Part shown: positions 35,565 to 43,951 of the stretch, in pieces
Layout of the letters: each line of letters begins with the position of its first letter
Numbering within the stretch: position 1 is the first letter of the stretch
Source of the DNA: Methanotorris igneus Kol 5
GTDB taxonomy: Archaea; AGJL01; Methanococci; Methanococcales; Methanococcaceae
NCBI RefSeq assembly: GCF_000214415.1
Contig: NC_015562.1
Location: 496,001 to 560,000, forward strand
Direction of reading: 5' to 3'
Length of the DNA: 64,000 nt
Program-made: the position numbers and the translations under genes
Notes under the pieces: generated by a model
Databases searched by the model: none
Seen by the model: only the letters and a program-made list of their open reading frames with translations
What the model was told of the DNA's origin: nothing

Positions 35565-35835
35565 TTATTTATTACTTTCCCACATTGCATGAAGTAAGCC
35601 ACCAAATAGGATTATGCTTAGATATGTTATTGTCCTATATAATATAACCACTGCAAGCCCTTTAGCCTCTAAAATATGTTTTAATTTCAATATATATATT
35701 AATGCATACTCAACAACCCCAAACCAGAGGGCGTTAATGGAACTGCTGTTAGTAGAGCTGAAGATAAATCTGCAAAAATGGAAAAAATAATTGATAAATC
35801 AATACCTAAAGAAATAAAAATAAAATTCCTTCAAT
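35565..35835 (-). pseudogene. Decayed C-terminal remnant of a UPF0104/flippase-like membrane protein
   Basis: The minus strand reads FSIFADLSSALLTAVPLTPS, GLG and, after a one-base frameshift, VVEYALIYILKLKHILEAKG followed by LAVVILYRTITYLSIILFGG and a stop at 35565. The AVPLTPSGLGxVE motif and the final LYRTITY helix are typical of the lysylphosphatidylglycerol-synthase transmembrane (flippase) family. There is no start codon or full-length frame, so only the last third survives. The stretch from 35836 to 36045 shows no readable remainder. Confidence 0.65.
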
Positions 35836-36081
35836 TATCCGGTTGTGGAATTTTTTGCATGTATTTGGATATCAGATGAAATCCTTCGGTTTCATTACCC
35901 ATCTCGCTTTGCTTGGTGATAATAAAATTTTAAGAGGAATTGCAATCATGGTCAAATTTTCAAATAAAGTCTAAAACATAAATTTAATTTGATTGTGCAT
36001 AATTCTCATTTATAACGTAAACGACTATATCTCCATTTTTATTTTTTGGCTTTAATTAGTATCAATTATATTATTCCGTTG

Positions 36082-36270
36082 TTACAGTTTTCCAACCTCC
36101 AAAATCCTTATTTCTACACGCAACCTTTAAAAAAGGTTGCATCCAAAAATATAAAATTAGAATTTAATTTTTTTATAATTCACCAACACCTAAAATTCTT
36201 ATTTCTACACGAAACTTTTAAAAAGTTTCATCAAAACGGATGCATTGCTTCGCTTCGCTCAGCAATGCCT
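36082..36270 (-). repeat. Two degenerate copies of the pseudo-GTPase gene's 3' end, each next to a hairpin
   Basis: The true gene end (36279-36316) encodes KIRILGVGEL then stop. A copy at 36173-36210 reads VEIRILGVGEL and stop, and another at 36082-36119 reads VEIRILEVGKL and stop, in the same orientation. Each copy runs directly into a palindrome: GAAACTTTTAAAAAGTTTC at 36211-36229 and an 8-9-bp stem GCAACCTTT/AAAGGTTGC at 36120-36140. A third hairpin, GCATTGCT/AGCAATGC, lies at 36240-36267. The changes between copies are mostly synonymous. Confidence 0.8.
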
Positions 36271-36278
36271 CTTATTTT

Positions 36279-37208
36279 TTATAATTCACCAACCCCCAAA
36301 ATCCTTATTTTTGCACTTCCATCCAATAATACAATTTTTTCTCCTTTCTCATACACAATAGGTTTTTTTAGTTTTAATGTTATGTTATCGTTTTCTCTTT
36401 CAACAACTTTACAACTTACTGCCTGCAATCCACAAATTATTTGATATTCCTCTCCAGCTTTTACTTCCTTTTGCATGAATGGATTCCATTTTATATTCAA
36501 AGAAATTTCATCAGAAACTTCCAAATTTCCATTTGATAGTATCATCCCTCTCTCCAATTCGTCAGTTGTTACTCCTTTTAATGCAAGCCCAACCCTACTA
36601 CCCAAACCTGCCTCCTTAACATCCTTATCATGCACTTGAATGCTCCTAACCATAACTTCCTTATCGGTTGGATAAAGCCTTAGTTTATCATGGACCTTAA
36701 CTTCTCCTTTTTCAACTTTCCCCAATATAACAGTCCCCACACTCTTAACTGTAAAGAAGTGGTCTATTGGGATTTTTGTAAACTCACTACTATTTTCTTT
36801 TTTTATTTCCAAATTTGCCATTTTTTCTCTTATCTTTATGAAATCTTTTTCCATTATGTCAAAATTTTTCATTGAAGTTGTGGATATTATTGCCTTCAAT
36901 TGCTCAACATCAACATACTCTCCAACAACAAAGGTTCCATTTTCAACTCCAAACATATCCAATGCCAATAATGTCTCTCCTAACTCTGGTTTTATCTCAT
37001 CAACAAAAACTAAGGCATAATCTGTCATGTTTATTGTGTATATTAGAGGTTGTATTCTGTCTGGATATCTTGTTGGCTCAACATACAATACAGCATCGTC
37101 TCCAACCTTGTAGTTATATAGGGTTATGTCTGTTGACGTTCCTTTTTTTCCTAACTCTCTCCCAACATTTTCAATATCCCCAAAAAGCCCTACACTAATA
37201 TTTTTCAC
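36279..37208 (-). CDS. EF-Tu/SelB-like protein lacking GTPase motifs (pseudo-GTPase)
   Basis: This 309-residue protein has an N-terminal domain laid out like a translation GTPase but without the normal P-loop (LFGDIENVGRELGKKGTS instead of GHVDHGKT) and without an NKxD motif. Domains II and III of EF-Tu type follow, with FTVKSVGTVILGKVEKGEVK, VRSIQVHDKDVKEAGLGSRV and the C-terminal barrel ending in KIRILGVGEL. It may bind tRNA or another partner without GTP hydrolysis. ATG 37208 follows GGTGAAATT. Its 3' end is repeated downstream. Confidence 0.82.
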   Translation of the reverse strand: MKNISVGLFGDIENVGRELGKKGTSTDITLYNYKVGDDAVLYVEPTRYPDRIQPLIYTINMTDYALVFVDEIKPELGETLLALDMFGVENGTFVVGEYVDVEQLKAIISTTSMKNFDIMEKDFIKIREKMANLEIKKENSSEFTKIPIDHFFTVKSVGTVILGKVEKGEVKVHDKLRLYPTDKEVMVRSIQVHDKDVKEAGLGSRVGLALKGVTTDELERGMILSNGNLEVSDEISLNIKWNPFMQKEVKAGEEYQIICGLQAVSCKVVERENDNITLKLKKPIVYEKGEKIVLLDGSAKIRILGVGEL

Positions 37209-37385
37209 AATTTCACCTTTTTTGTTTTTATTTTTCGGTTTGGTTAAATATTGTGAATTCTTTCCATGTATTTGACAAAAAATTTTTGAAAGAACGATAA
37301 GCCATGCATAAATTTCATTAATGAAACAACTAATTATTTAATATTGGAACTTTTAATAAAATTTAATATGAGTTATGAAAATCAT

Positions 37386-37433
37386 AAATTATATAGAATA
37401 TATAACTACAACGATAATATTAGTTTGTTGTAG
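37386..37433 (+). promoter_or_regulatory. Promoter and leader hairpin of the purine permease
   Basis: AAATTATATAGAATATATAA (37386-37405) supplies TATA-like sequence. It is followed by a 7-bp hairpin, CTACAAC (37406-37412) and GTTGTAG (37427-37433), at the predicted 5' end of the mRNA. GGAGGGATT at 37451 is the ribosome binding site. No purine riboswitch core was found. Confidence 0.45.
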
Positions 37434-37461
37434 ATTCTTCAACCAAATTAGGAGGGATTCT

Positions 37462-38766
37462 ATGCTGAGTAAGATTGCCGAGTATTTTGAATTTGAGAAG
37501 TATAAGACAGATTTTAGAGTTGAGGTATTAGCAGGGATTACAACATTTATGACAATGGCATATATTATCTTTGTGAATCCGATGATATTGAGTAATGCTG
37601 GAATGGACTTTGGGGCAGTTATGGTTGCAACCTGTATATCATCTGCGATAGCCACATTGTTAATGGGTGTTTTTGCAAGATATCCATTTGCACTCGCTCC
37701 TGGAATGGGGCTAAATGCATACTTTACCTATGGTGTTTGCTTAGGTATGGGTGTTGATTGGAGAGTTGCCTTAGGAGCTGTGTTCATATCCGGGATATTG
37801 TTTGTAATTTTAACACTTACAAAAATAAGAACAATGATATTTAATGCAATTCCAAATGCTATAAAATATGGAACTGCTGTTGGTATTGGTTTGTTCATTG
37901 CGTTTATTGGGTTGAAAAGTGCTGGAATTATTGTTGATAGTGAGGCAACATTGGTTACATTGGGTAATTTATTGGAGCCATCAACATTGCTTGCAATGTT
38001 TGGAATATTTTTGACAGGGATTTTACTTTGTAGAAAAGTTGTTGGGGCTATTTTGTGGGGTATTATAATTACTGCATTGATTGGAATGATTTTAGGCATT
38101 TCTCCATTCCCAGAGGGTATCGTATCAATGCCTCCTTCAATAGCCCCAACATTCATGCAATTAGACATAATGGGAGCTTTGAATTTGGGATTATTAACAA
38201 TAGTATTGTCATTCTTCTTTGTTGATTTATTCGATACATTGGGAACATTAAGTGCTTTAAGCTCTCAGGCAGGATATTTGAAGGATGGAAAATTACCAAG
38301 GTCTGAGAGGGCATTAATGTCAGACTCTATTGGAACTGTTCTTGGCTCAATTTTAGGAACTTCAACAGTAACCACATACATTGAATCTGCAGCAGGGATT
38401 GCAGTTGGTGGAAGGACTGGTTTTGTTTCAATAATTGTGGCTTTATTGTTTTTGTTGGCATTATTCTTCTATCCAATAGTAAAAGCAATCCCTGCCTATG
38501 CAACCGCTCCAGCATTAGTTATTGTTGGGGCATTGATGATGACATGTGTAAAATACATAGATTGGGATGACGTTTCAGAGGCAATCCCTGCGTTTATAAC
38601 CCTTATATCCATTCCATTGACTTTCAGTATAGCAACTGGTTTGGCACTGGGCTTTATAACTTATCCAATATTGAAGGTGTTTAGTGGAAAAGCAAAAGAA
38701 GTTCACTGGCTTGTTTATATATTGGCAGTAGTCTTTGCTTTGAGATTTGTCTATCTCTCTGGATAA
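37462..38766 (+). CDS. Purine (adenine/guanine/hypoxanthine) permease, AzgA-type NCS2 family
   Basis: This 434-residue integral membrane protein has the AzgA-like start FRVEVLAGITTFMTMAYIIF, the substrate-region motifs ALAPGMGLNAYFTY and DLFDTLGTL, and GTSTVTTYIESAAGIAVGGR. It has 12-14 membrane helices and imports nucleobases with a proton or sodium ion. ATG 37462 follows GGAGGGATTCT and is preferred to the longer frame from 37375. Confidence 0.93.
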   Translation: MLSKIAEYFEFEKYKTDFRVEVLAGITTFMTMAYIIFVNPMILSNAGMDFGAVMVATCISSAIATLLMGVFARYPFALAPGMGLNAYFTYGVCLGMGVDWRVALGAVFISGILFVILTLTKIRTMIFNAIPNAIKYGTAVGIGLFIAFIGLKSAGIIVDSEATLVTLGNLLEPSTLLAMFGIFLTGILLCRKVVGAILWGIIITALIGMILGISPFPEGIVSMPPSIAPTFMQLDIMGALNLGLLTIVLSFFFVDLFDTLGTLSALSSQAGYLKDGKLPRSERALMSDSIGTVLGSILGTSTVTTYIESAAGIAVGGRTGFVSIIVALLFLLALFFYPIVKAIPAYATAPALVIVGALMMTCVKYIDWDDVSEAIPAFITLISIPLTFSIATGLALGFITYPILKVFSGKAKEVHWLVYILAVVFALRFVYLSG

Positions 38767-39022
38767 ATAAAACTCTTTTTCTTTGAAAACTTAATTTTAC
38801 AACATTATTCTCTTGAAATTTAAAAAAATAAAAACAGTGTTAAATTTGATAGTAAAAATCATTAAAATGAGATTTTATATGAGGTTTTTGTGATTTTAAA
38901 AGTAGAAAAACCCAAATTTTTGCTAAAATCTTTTAGCCCACTTTAAAATTTATTGTGGTTAAATAATTGATATAAATTCTGAAACTACAATATTTTTCAT
39001 TGCTATTATTCACTTGCTCGTC

Positions 39023-39101
39023 TGATGATTCCTCGAAGATGAATTTGAATATTGCCTTTTGAACATACACCTATTCTCCACGAAACTTTTTAAAAAGTTT
39101 C
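39023..39101 (-). repeat. Degenerate copy of the argF 3' end joined to a 20-bp palindrome
   Basis: Positions 39023-39078 match the argF 3' region (39131-39187) at about 85 percent, with largely synonymous changes. The minus strand reads [20 protein letters not shown], against [18 protein letters not shown] in the gene. The copy stops matching at CTATTCTC and, after CACG, meets the perfect palindrome GAAACTTTTTAAAAAGTTTC at 39082-39101, which is followed by ATTAAAA and the argF stop. The rest of 38767-39115 is AT-rich with no gene. Confidence 0.8.
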
Positions 39102-39115
39102 ATTAAAAATGATGT

Positions 39116-40048
39116 TTATCTAATGTCGCTTGATGATTTCTCGAATATGAACTTGAATATTGCCTTCTGAGCATGCAATCTATTCTCTGCCTCATCATAA
39201 ACAACAGAATGTTCTCCATCAATAACCTCATCAGTTATCTCCATTCCCCTATTTGCTGGGAGGCAATGCATGACGATTACATCATCTTTTGCATATTCTA
39301 AAAGCTTCTCATTTATTTGGAACGGTGGGAAAATTTTCATGACATGCTCTAAGTTTTTCTCATCCCCCATACTGATCCAAACATCAGTATATAAAATATC
39401 TGCGTCCTCAGCAGCCTCAATTGGGTCGTTTGTTAATTTTAATGAACCTTCTCCATACTCATCAATAATTTCCAATGCCTTCAAGACATTTAACGCATTC
39501 GGCTCATAACCCCTTGGTGTTGCAACAACCATATCCATTCCAACCAATGCAGAGCCAAGTATTAAGGAGTTGCAGACGTTATTCCCATCCCCCAAATATG
39601 CAATTTTCTTCCCTTTAAAGGATTTTTTATACTCTTTTATTGTTAAGAGGTCTGCCAGTATTTGGCACGGGTGGGCAAGATTGCTTAATGCATTTATAAC
39701 TGGGACTGTTCCATATTTTGCTAAATCTTCTAATGTTTTGTGCTCATAAACCCTTGCAACTATTGCATCAACATATCTACTCATAACTCTTGCAGTATCC
39801 TTAATACTTTCTTTTTTTCCCAAATGTATTTCATTCTGGTTCATTATTAAAGAATGCCCACCAAGTTCATGAACTGCTATATCAAAACTCATTCTTGTTC
39901 TTGTGGATGGTTTTTCAAATATTATGGCAATACTTTTATCTTTTAAAATTTTTTCATGATTGTATCTGTTCTTTTTGAAGTATTCTGCATATTCTAATAT
40001 TTTCTCTACATCCTCCCTTCTTAACACATCCAAATCCAATAAATGCAT
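39116..40048 (-). CDS. argF: Ornithine carbamoyltransferase
   Basis: This 310-residue enzyme makes citrulline from ornithine and carbamoyl phosphate in arginine synthesis. The carbamoyl-phosphate site STRTR is at residues 48-52 ([20 protein letters not shown]), and the ornithine side motifs are [13 protein letters not shown] and [11 protein letters not shown] 40048 starts MHLLDLDVL. Its last codons seem to have been replaced by a duplicated copy: an older-looking C-terminus lies just downstream. Confidence 0.96.
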   Translation of the reverse strand: MHLLDLDVLRREDVEKILEYAEYFKKNRYNHEKILKDKSIAIIFEKPSTRTRMSFDIAVHELGGHSLIMNQNEIHLGKKESIKDTARVMSRYVDAIVARVYEHKTLEDLAKYGTVPVINALSNLAHPCQILADLLTIKEYKKSFKGKKIAYLGDGNNVCNSLILGSALVGMDMVVATPRGYEPNALNVLKALEIIDEYGEGSLKLTNDPIEAAEDADILYTDVWISMGDEKNLEHVMKIFPPFQINEKLLEYAKDDVIVMHCLPANRGMEITDEVIDGEHSVVYDEAENRLHAQKAIFKFIFEKSSSDIR

Positions 40049-40131
40049 AATTCCACCTAAATTTTAATACTTGTTAGAGTTAATAATTTATAAGATTATA
40101 AAAGAATTATTATAAATCTTTTGGTGATAGT

Positions 40132-40725
40132 ATGCACTATTTTTCAGAGAAGCCAACATCAAAACACAATGTAAAGATTATTGAGGATATTATAAGGGGA
40201 AAACATTTAATTTTCAAGACAGATTCTGGGATTTTTTCCCCAAATAAGGTTGATAAGGGTACTAAATTACTTGCTGAGGAAGTTGAAGTTGATAAGGATG
40301 ATGATGTTTTAGACGTAGGTTGTGGGTATGGAGTTATAGGCATAGCTCTTGCTGATGAAGTTAATTCAGTTGTTATGACTGACATTAACAGAAGAGCTGT
40401 AAAATTGGCAAGGGAAAATGTAAAGTTGAATAAGTTGGAAGATTTGAATATTGAAATTTATCAAGGAGATTTATATGAAAAGGTTAAGCATAAAAAGTAC
40501 GATGTAATTATATCAAACCCACCAATAAAGGCGGGGAAAAAGGTTATACATAGAATTATTGAAGAGGGAAAGGAATTATTAAAAGATAATGGGAGTTTGT
40601 GGGTTGTTATTCAAACTAAACATGGAGCAAAATCTCTTGCAAAATTTATGGAAGAGGTTTTTGGGAATGTCGAAACCGTTACAATAAAAGGGGGATATAG
40701 GATATTAAAGTCAGTAAAAGAATAA
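40132..40725 (+). CDS. SAM-dependent methyltransferase, RsmC / MJ0882-like
   Basis: This 197-residue class I methyltransferase has motif I VLDVGCGYGVIGIALA and the catalytic NPPIKAGK motif that marks N-methylation of bases. It corresponds to the MJ0882-type family, related to RsmC, that methylates guanine in rRNA. ATG 40132 follows GGTGATAGT. A TATA-like sequence lies in the gap after argF, which is divergent. Confidence 0.92.
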   Translation: MHYFSEKPTSKHNVKIIEDIIRGKHLIFKTDSGIFSPNKVDKGTKLLAEEVEVDKDDDVLDVGCGYGVIGIALADEVNSVVMTDINRRAVKLARENVKLNKLEDLNIEIYQGDLYEKVKHKKYDVIISNPPIKAGKKVIHRIIEEGKELLKDNGSLWVVIQTKHGAKSLAKFMEEVFGNVETVTIKGGYRILKSVKE

Positions 40726-40839
40726 GTATTCTCAAATTGCAAAACTACTATCGGTAAAGGAACAGGTATTTATTGCAAAATAATTCATAATATAATCTAT
40801 ATATTTTTATATTTTTGTATATTAATAGTAGGTGAAAAA

Positions 40840-42066
40840 ATGAAATCTTATTATGATACAATTCCCAATTTTAAATATTGGGATGTAGAAGCATGGAAAG
40901 AATATATTCAAAAGTATATCGTCCCAATATATGAAAATACAAAATATCTTTTAGAACTTAAAGATGAACTTTCTTTATATGTGGGGAAAACTCTGGAAAC
41001 TTTGAGAGAAAATAACAAAGACCTTATGCCATTCTTTGTTGGGGGAATTGATGAAGAAGGAAATTATGAAGAAAGTAGCATTGCAAGATTAATCTATTTA
41101 ATGTTTGGAATTTATATTGAGCCAAAGGTATTTATTGGGGAGGGGAGATTAAAAGAGGCCATAATAACATCCAAAAATGAGGATGAATGGACATTTCTTA
41201 GGTTTTTGAAAGAAATGAATGAATGCAGTTTAAATATTATTAAAAAATCAGAAATCAAACTTTCATCTATCAAAATTGATGACACAATTCAAAATCCAAG
41301 TAAGATTTTGGAAATATTAAATGAGCTTTATAAAGGTTGTGTTTCCTTCAATGCAAGTTATAACTATTACACATTCTTTATTGTAAGTGCTATGGGAGTT
41401 CATTGGAAATACCTAATTTCAACATACCCAAAATTGAATGAATATGATGGGATAAAGGAATTCTTGGGATTCCATCCAATGTTTGTTCCAGATGCTGAGG
41501 ATGAATTTAAAAAGGACTATACAATATGGAGATACAAAAATGAAGGAATTGCAAGTAATTTATTTGCCATGCAATTATATTTATGGTATCTTTTTGACTT
41601 TATCAATTATGATGATTACAAAGAAATCTTTGGATATGTTATTGAGGATCCAAAGAATCTAAGGGAGGAATTTAGGAAACTTGTTAAAACTACTCTTGGG
41701 TGTGAGGGAGAAATAACCATTAAAAATATAAAAATAAATCCAAAAGATGTGTATTTGGTGGCGATAGAAAAGGAGTATATCATTAAATGGCCAAAAAAAG
41801 AAGTTGTTGATAGGTTCTATGATGCCTTTGAAAGAAGATGGAAATTATCCCATTATTTCAGAAGGGAATATGAGATACCTTTTGAAGAGGAAAGGTCAAA
41901 ACCTAAAATTTTACTTTCAGATTTTTTAGATGAGGTTGCTCCTTTCTTATTCCTAAAACTTGCCTATTTTAGCCTAAGTATGTTTTTCCTACCCGACCCA
42001 ACCTGTGCGGATAATCCTCTAAAAAGTCCCCATAATAAATTAATATATTCCCATATTTGTGGGTAA
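40840..42066 (+). CDS. Unrecognised protein upstream of the TnpB element
   Basis: This 408-residue protein (MKSYYDTIPNFKYWDVEAWK) is helix-rich with many aromatic residues and no signal peptide or clear membrane helix. No catalytic motif is recognised. ATG 40840 follows GGTGAAAAA. Its last 30 residues are compositionally different and include LPDPTCADNPLKSPHNKL, so the true C-terminus could have been altered by the nearby transposon. Function unknown. Confidence 0.75.
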   Translation: MKSYYDTIPNFKYWDVEAWKEYIQKYIVPIYENTKYLLELKDELSLYVGKTLETLRENNKDLMPFFVGGIDEEGNYEESSIARLIYLMFGIYIEPKVFIGEGRLKEAIITSKNEDEWTFLRFLKEMNECSLNIIKKSEIKLSSIKIDDTIQNPSKILEILNELYKGCVSFNASYNYYTFFIVSAMGVHWKYLISTYPKLNEYDGIKEFLGFHPMFVPDAEDEFKKDYTIWRYKNEGIASNLFAMQLYLWYLFDFINYDDYKEIFGYVIEDPKNLREEFRKLVKTTLGCEGEITIKNIKINPKDVYLVAIEKEYIIKWPKKEVVDRFYDAFERRWKLSHYFRREYEIPFEEERSKPKILLSDFLDEVAPFLFLKLAYFSLSMFFLPDPTCADNPLKSPHNKLIYSHICG

Positions 42067-42079
42067 AAGTATGGGGTCT

Positions 42080-43590
42080 GTCCATCGTGAGGATTTAGTA
42101 GTAAATGTGAATAAAAGTGCTTCCGCTTAAATTAACCCTCACGATGGACTTGGGTGACATCGGTCTCAACTCTCCTCTGGGTTCATTGGAGAGTAAATCA
42201 TCGACCTCCACCCCAGTCACGGACATAAAAACCTAACGGTTTTTAAGTTCCCGTCGCTTCGCTCCGGGAGAACTCCAACTCCGCCTAAGAGTTTTTTAAC
42301 TAATTTAACTCCTCTTTTAAAGATATTAAAAGAGCCGACGAACTGCCTATTGAAAACTCCACATTTTTCGCATGTTACAACCTGTCCCTCTTGGGACTCC
42401 ATTTTACTCCCGCATACGGGACAGGTTTTTGAAGTATAGTGAGGATTAACGTAAAAAACAATACTCTTATACTCTAACTTTTTCGCTATCTCTCTCCAGC
42501 TTGTCCTATCTAAATCTCTGTTAAAGTTCGAATTTTTATACATATTGAGCTTATCCAAATCCTCAAAGATAAAAATTGCATTTGGAAAGAGTTTAGATAG
42601 CTGGGAAGTTAATTTGTTAATAAAATCTTCAACTCGATTTTTTCTCCTATTATAATACTTTTTTAGCAATATACTGATTCTTTTTGGGGCTTTTTTATAA
42701 ATCGACTTTAACTTATCGATAATAACATCATAAACATTCTTTATTCTACGCAGTTCAGATAAATCAATTCTAATCCACCCTTCCTCTGGATGGAATAAAT
42801 CTAACGACTTTAAGTTGCTATCTACACCGATAACGACTTTTTTATCCGATAAATTTAAAGGTTTTTTAAAGGTTATTAATGCCTCGTTGTCCTTTAAAAT
42901 AATCTCTCCAATGTCAAAACCTTTAATTTTTTCGAAAAACCATTCATTTTTAATGTCTAAAACTAAATACTCCTTCCTCGCTTTTATCGTTATCCTTATC
43001 GTTCCATTTTCTTTATCGTATTTTATTAGGGTATTTTTAACTCTAACAAAAGGTCTTTTAAATGTCGGTTTATTTCTTTTTCTTTTACCATCTAAATAAT
43101 TCGATTTCCAACTCTCTATTGTTGAATAAGCCACTTTAATAGCCCCATCAACATAATGAGAAGCAAAATTCCATCCATTTAGTAAATAATTTCTTAGTTC
43201 TCTTTTGAAATCCTTATCTTTTGGAATTTCTGGGATTAATCGGGTGGTTGTGTAGTATTTGTATTTATTTTTAGATTTAAATCGATGTTTAACTTGTTTT
43301 TCTTTCCAGTTGATATTTTCCCAGATAATATCAACTGCTTTCTGAGAGGTACTCATAAATCCATCTAACAAGTTTTTTAAATCGTAATTATGTTTAATCT
43401 TGTAAGTTAATACGATTTCGGATGGAAGTTTGTTTTTATTTTGCATTATTCTCGCCTGCAGTATCTTTAATCGTTTTTACATAGCCCCCAACAACCCACA
43501 TACAATTTTTCCAAGTTTATATCTAATCATTAATAATAACCAATACTCATTTAATATTTAACAGTTTCGGAAGGGGTTCTCCCAACGTAG
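42080..43590 (-). mobile_element. IS1341/IS605-type TnpB element without tnpA (borders approximate)
   Basis: A single tnpB gene is present with no Y1 transposase. The right-end region downstream of tnpB contains a GC-rich hairpin (CTCTCC with GGAGAG, near 42172-42195) and a perfect 13-bp inverted repeat GTCCATCGTGAGG / CCTCACGATGGAC at 42080-42092 and 42137-42149. The left end on the minus strand follows TTTGA near 43591-43595, a plausible target motif. Exact ends could not be fixed by eye; GC content in the right end suggests an omega-RNA-like transcript. Confidence 0.7.
42217..43446 (-). CDS. tnpB: TnpB-family protein with an incomplete RuvC active site
   Basis: This 409-residue protein has RuvC motif I (GVDSNLKSLDL), motif II (FEDLDKLN) and the zinc finger CPVCG / CEKCG. 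The third acidic motif, normally DRDxNA, reads NRQFVGSFNI, so the catalytic Asp is Gln. TnpB proteins are RNA-guided nucleases; a change here suggests loss of cutting with possible retention of RNA-guided DNA binding. ATG 43446 has only a weak ribosome binding site. The 3' end of the gene overlaps the likely guide RNA scaffold. Confidence 0.88.
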   Translation of the reverse strand: MQNKNKLPSEIVLTYKIKHNYDLKNLLDGFMSTSQKAVDIIWENINWKEKQVKHRFKSKNKYKYYTTTRLIPEIPKDKDFKRELRNYLLNGWNFASHYVDGAIKVAYSTIESWKSNYLDGKRKRNKPTFKRPFVRVKNTLIKYDKENGTIRITIKARKEYLVLDIKNEWFFEKIKGFDIGEIILKDNEALITFKKPLNLSDKKVVIGVDSNLKSLDLFHPEEGWIRIDLSELRRIKNVYDVIIDKLKSIYKKAPKRISILLKKYYNRRKNRVEDFINKLTSQLSKLFPNAIFIFEDLDKLNMYKNSNFNRDLDRTSWREIAKKLEYKSIVFYVNPHYTSKTCPVCGSKMESQEGQVVTCEKCGVFNRQFVGSFNIFKRGVKLVKKLLGGVGVLPERSDGNLKTVRFLCP

Positions 43591-43615
43591 TCAAATATAG
43601 ACAATAATTGTTGAT

Positions 43616-43909
43616 GTGTATTTTGTTGATAGGAATGAGAACTACGAAATTGAAACACTATTTGAAGAAGGTTTTGGAAAAATCCACAAAACAATAGAAA
43701 AATATAATCCAAATGAAAAAATTAGCATTATTGTTGAAAACATAACGGCTTTTTTACATGCAAAGGAATTTTCCAGTTTAATAAACCTTATTGAAAAGAA
43801 ACAAAGGTATAAAAGTTTAGAAATCAATTTTTATACACTTGACATTAAAAATAAAAAACTAATTGATCTAAAAGATTATCTAAGGAAATTAAACTTAAGT
43901 TCAATATAA
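43616..43909 (+). CDS. Short fragment-like ORF next to the TnpB element, unknown
   Basis: An open frame from about 43603 (DVYFVDRNENYEIETLFEEG) to 43909 encodes about 97 residues and looks like the C-terminal end of a larger alpha/beta protein (EKISIIVENITAFLHAKEFS). It lies beside the left end of the transposon and has no good ribosome binding site, so it may be a gene cut by the insertion. Function unknown. Confidence 0.45.
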   Translation: MYFVDRNENYEIETLFEEGFGKIHKTIEKYNPNEKISIIVENITAFLHAKEFSSLINLIEKKQRYKSLEINFYTLDIKNKKLIDLKDYLRKLNLSSI

Positions 43910-43951
43910 GGGCTGTTAATAACCAATAACTAAAAAATAGTATTAGGTAAT

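Noticed and set aside
36046-36444. A 132-residue plus-strand open frame over the pseudo-GTPase gene end
   Set aside because: It runs antisense through the repeated 3' ends and hairpins and the real gene, has no ribosome binding site and a composition typical of shadow frames.
37209-37461. Possible purine riboswitch before the nucleobase permease
   Set aside because: Only a simple 7-bp hairpin is present. The conserved three-way-junction core of purine riboswitches is not visible.
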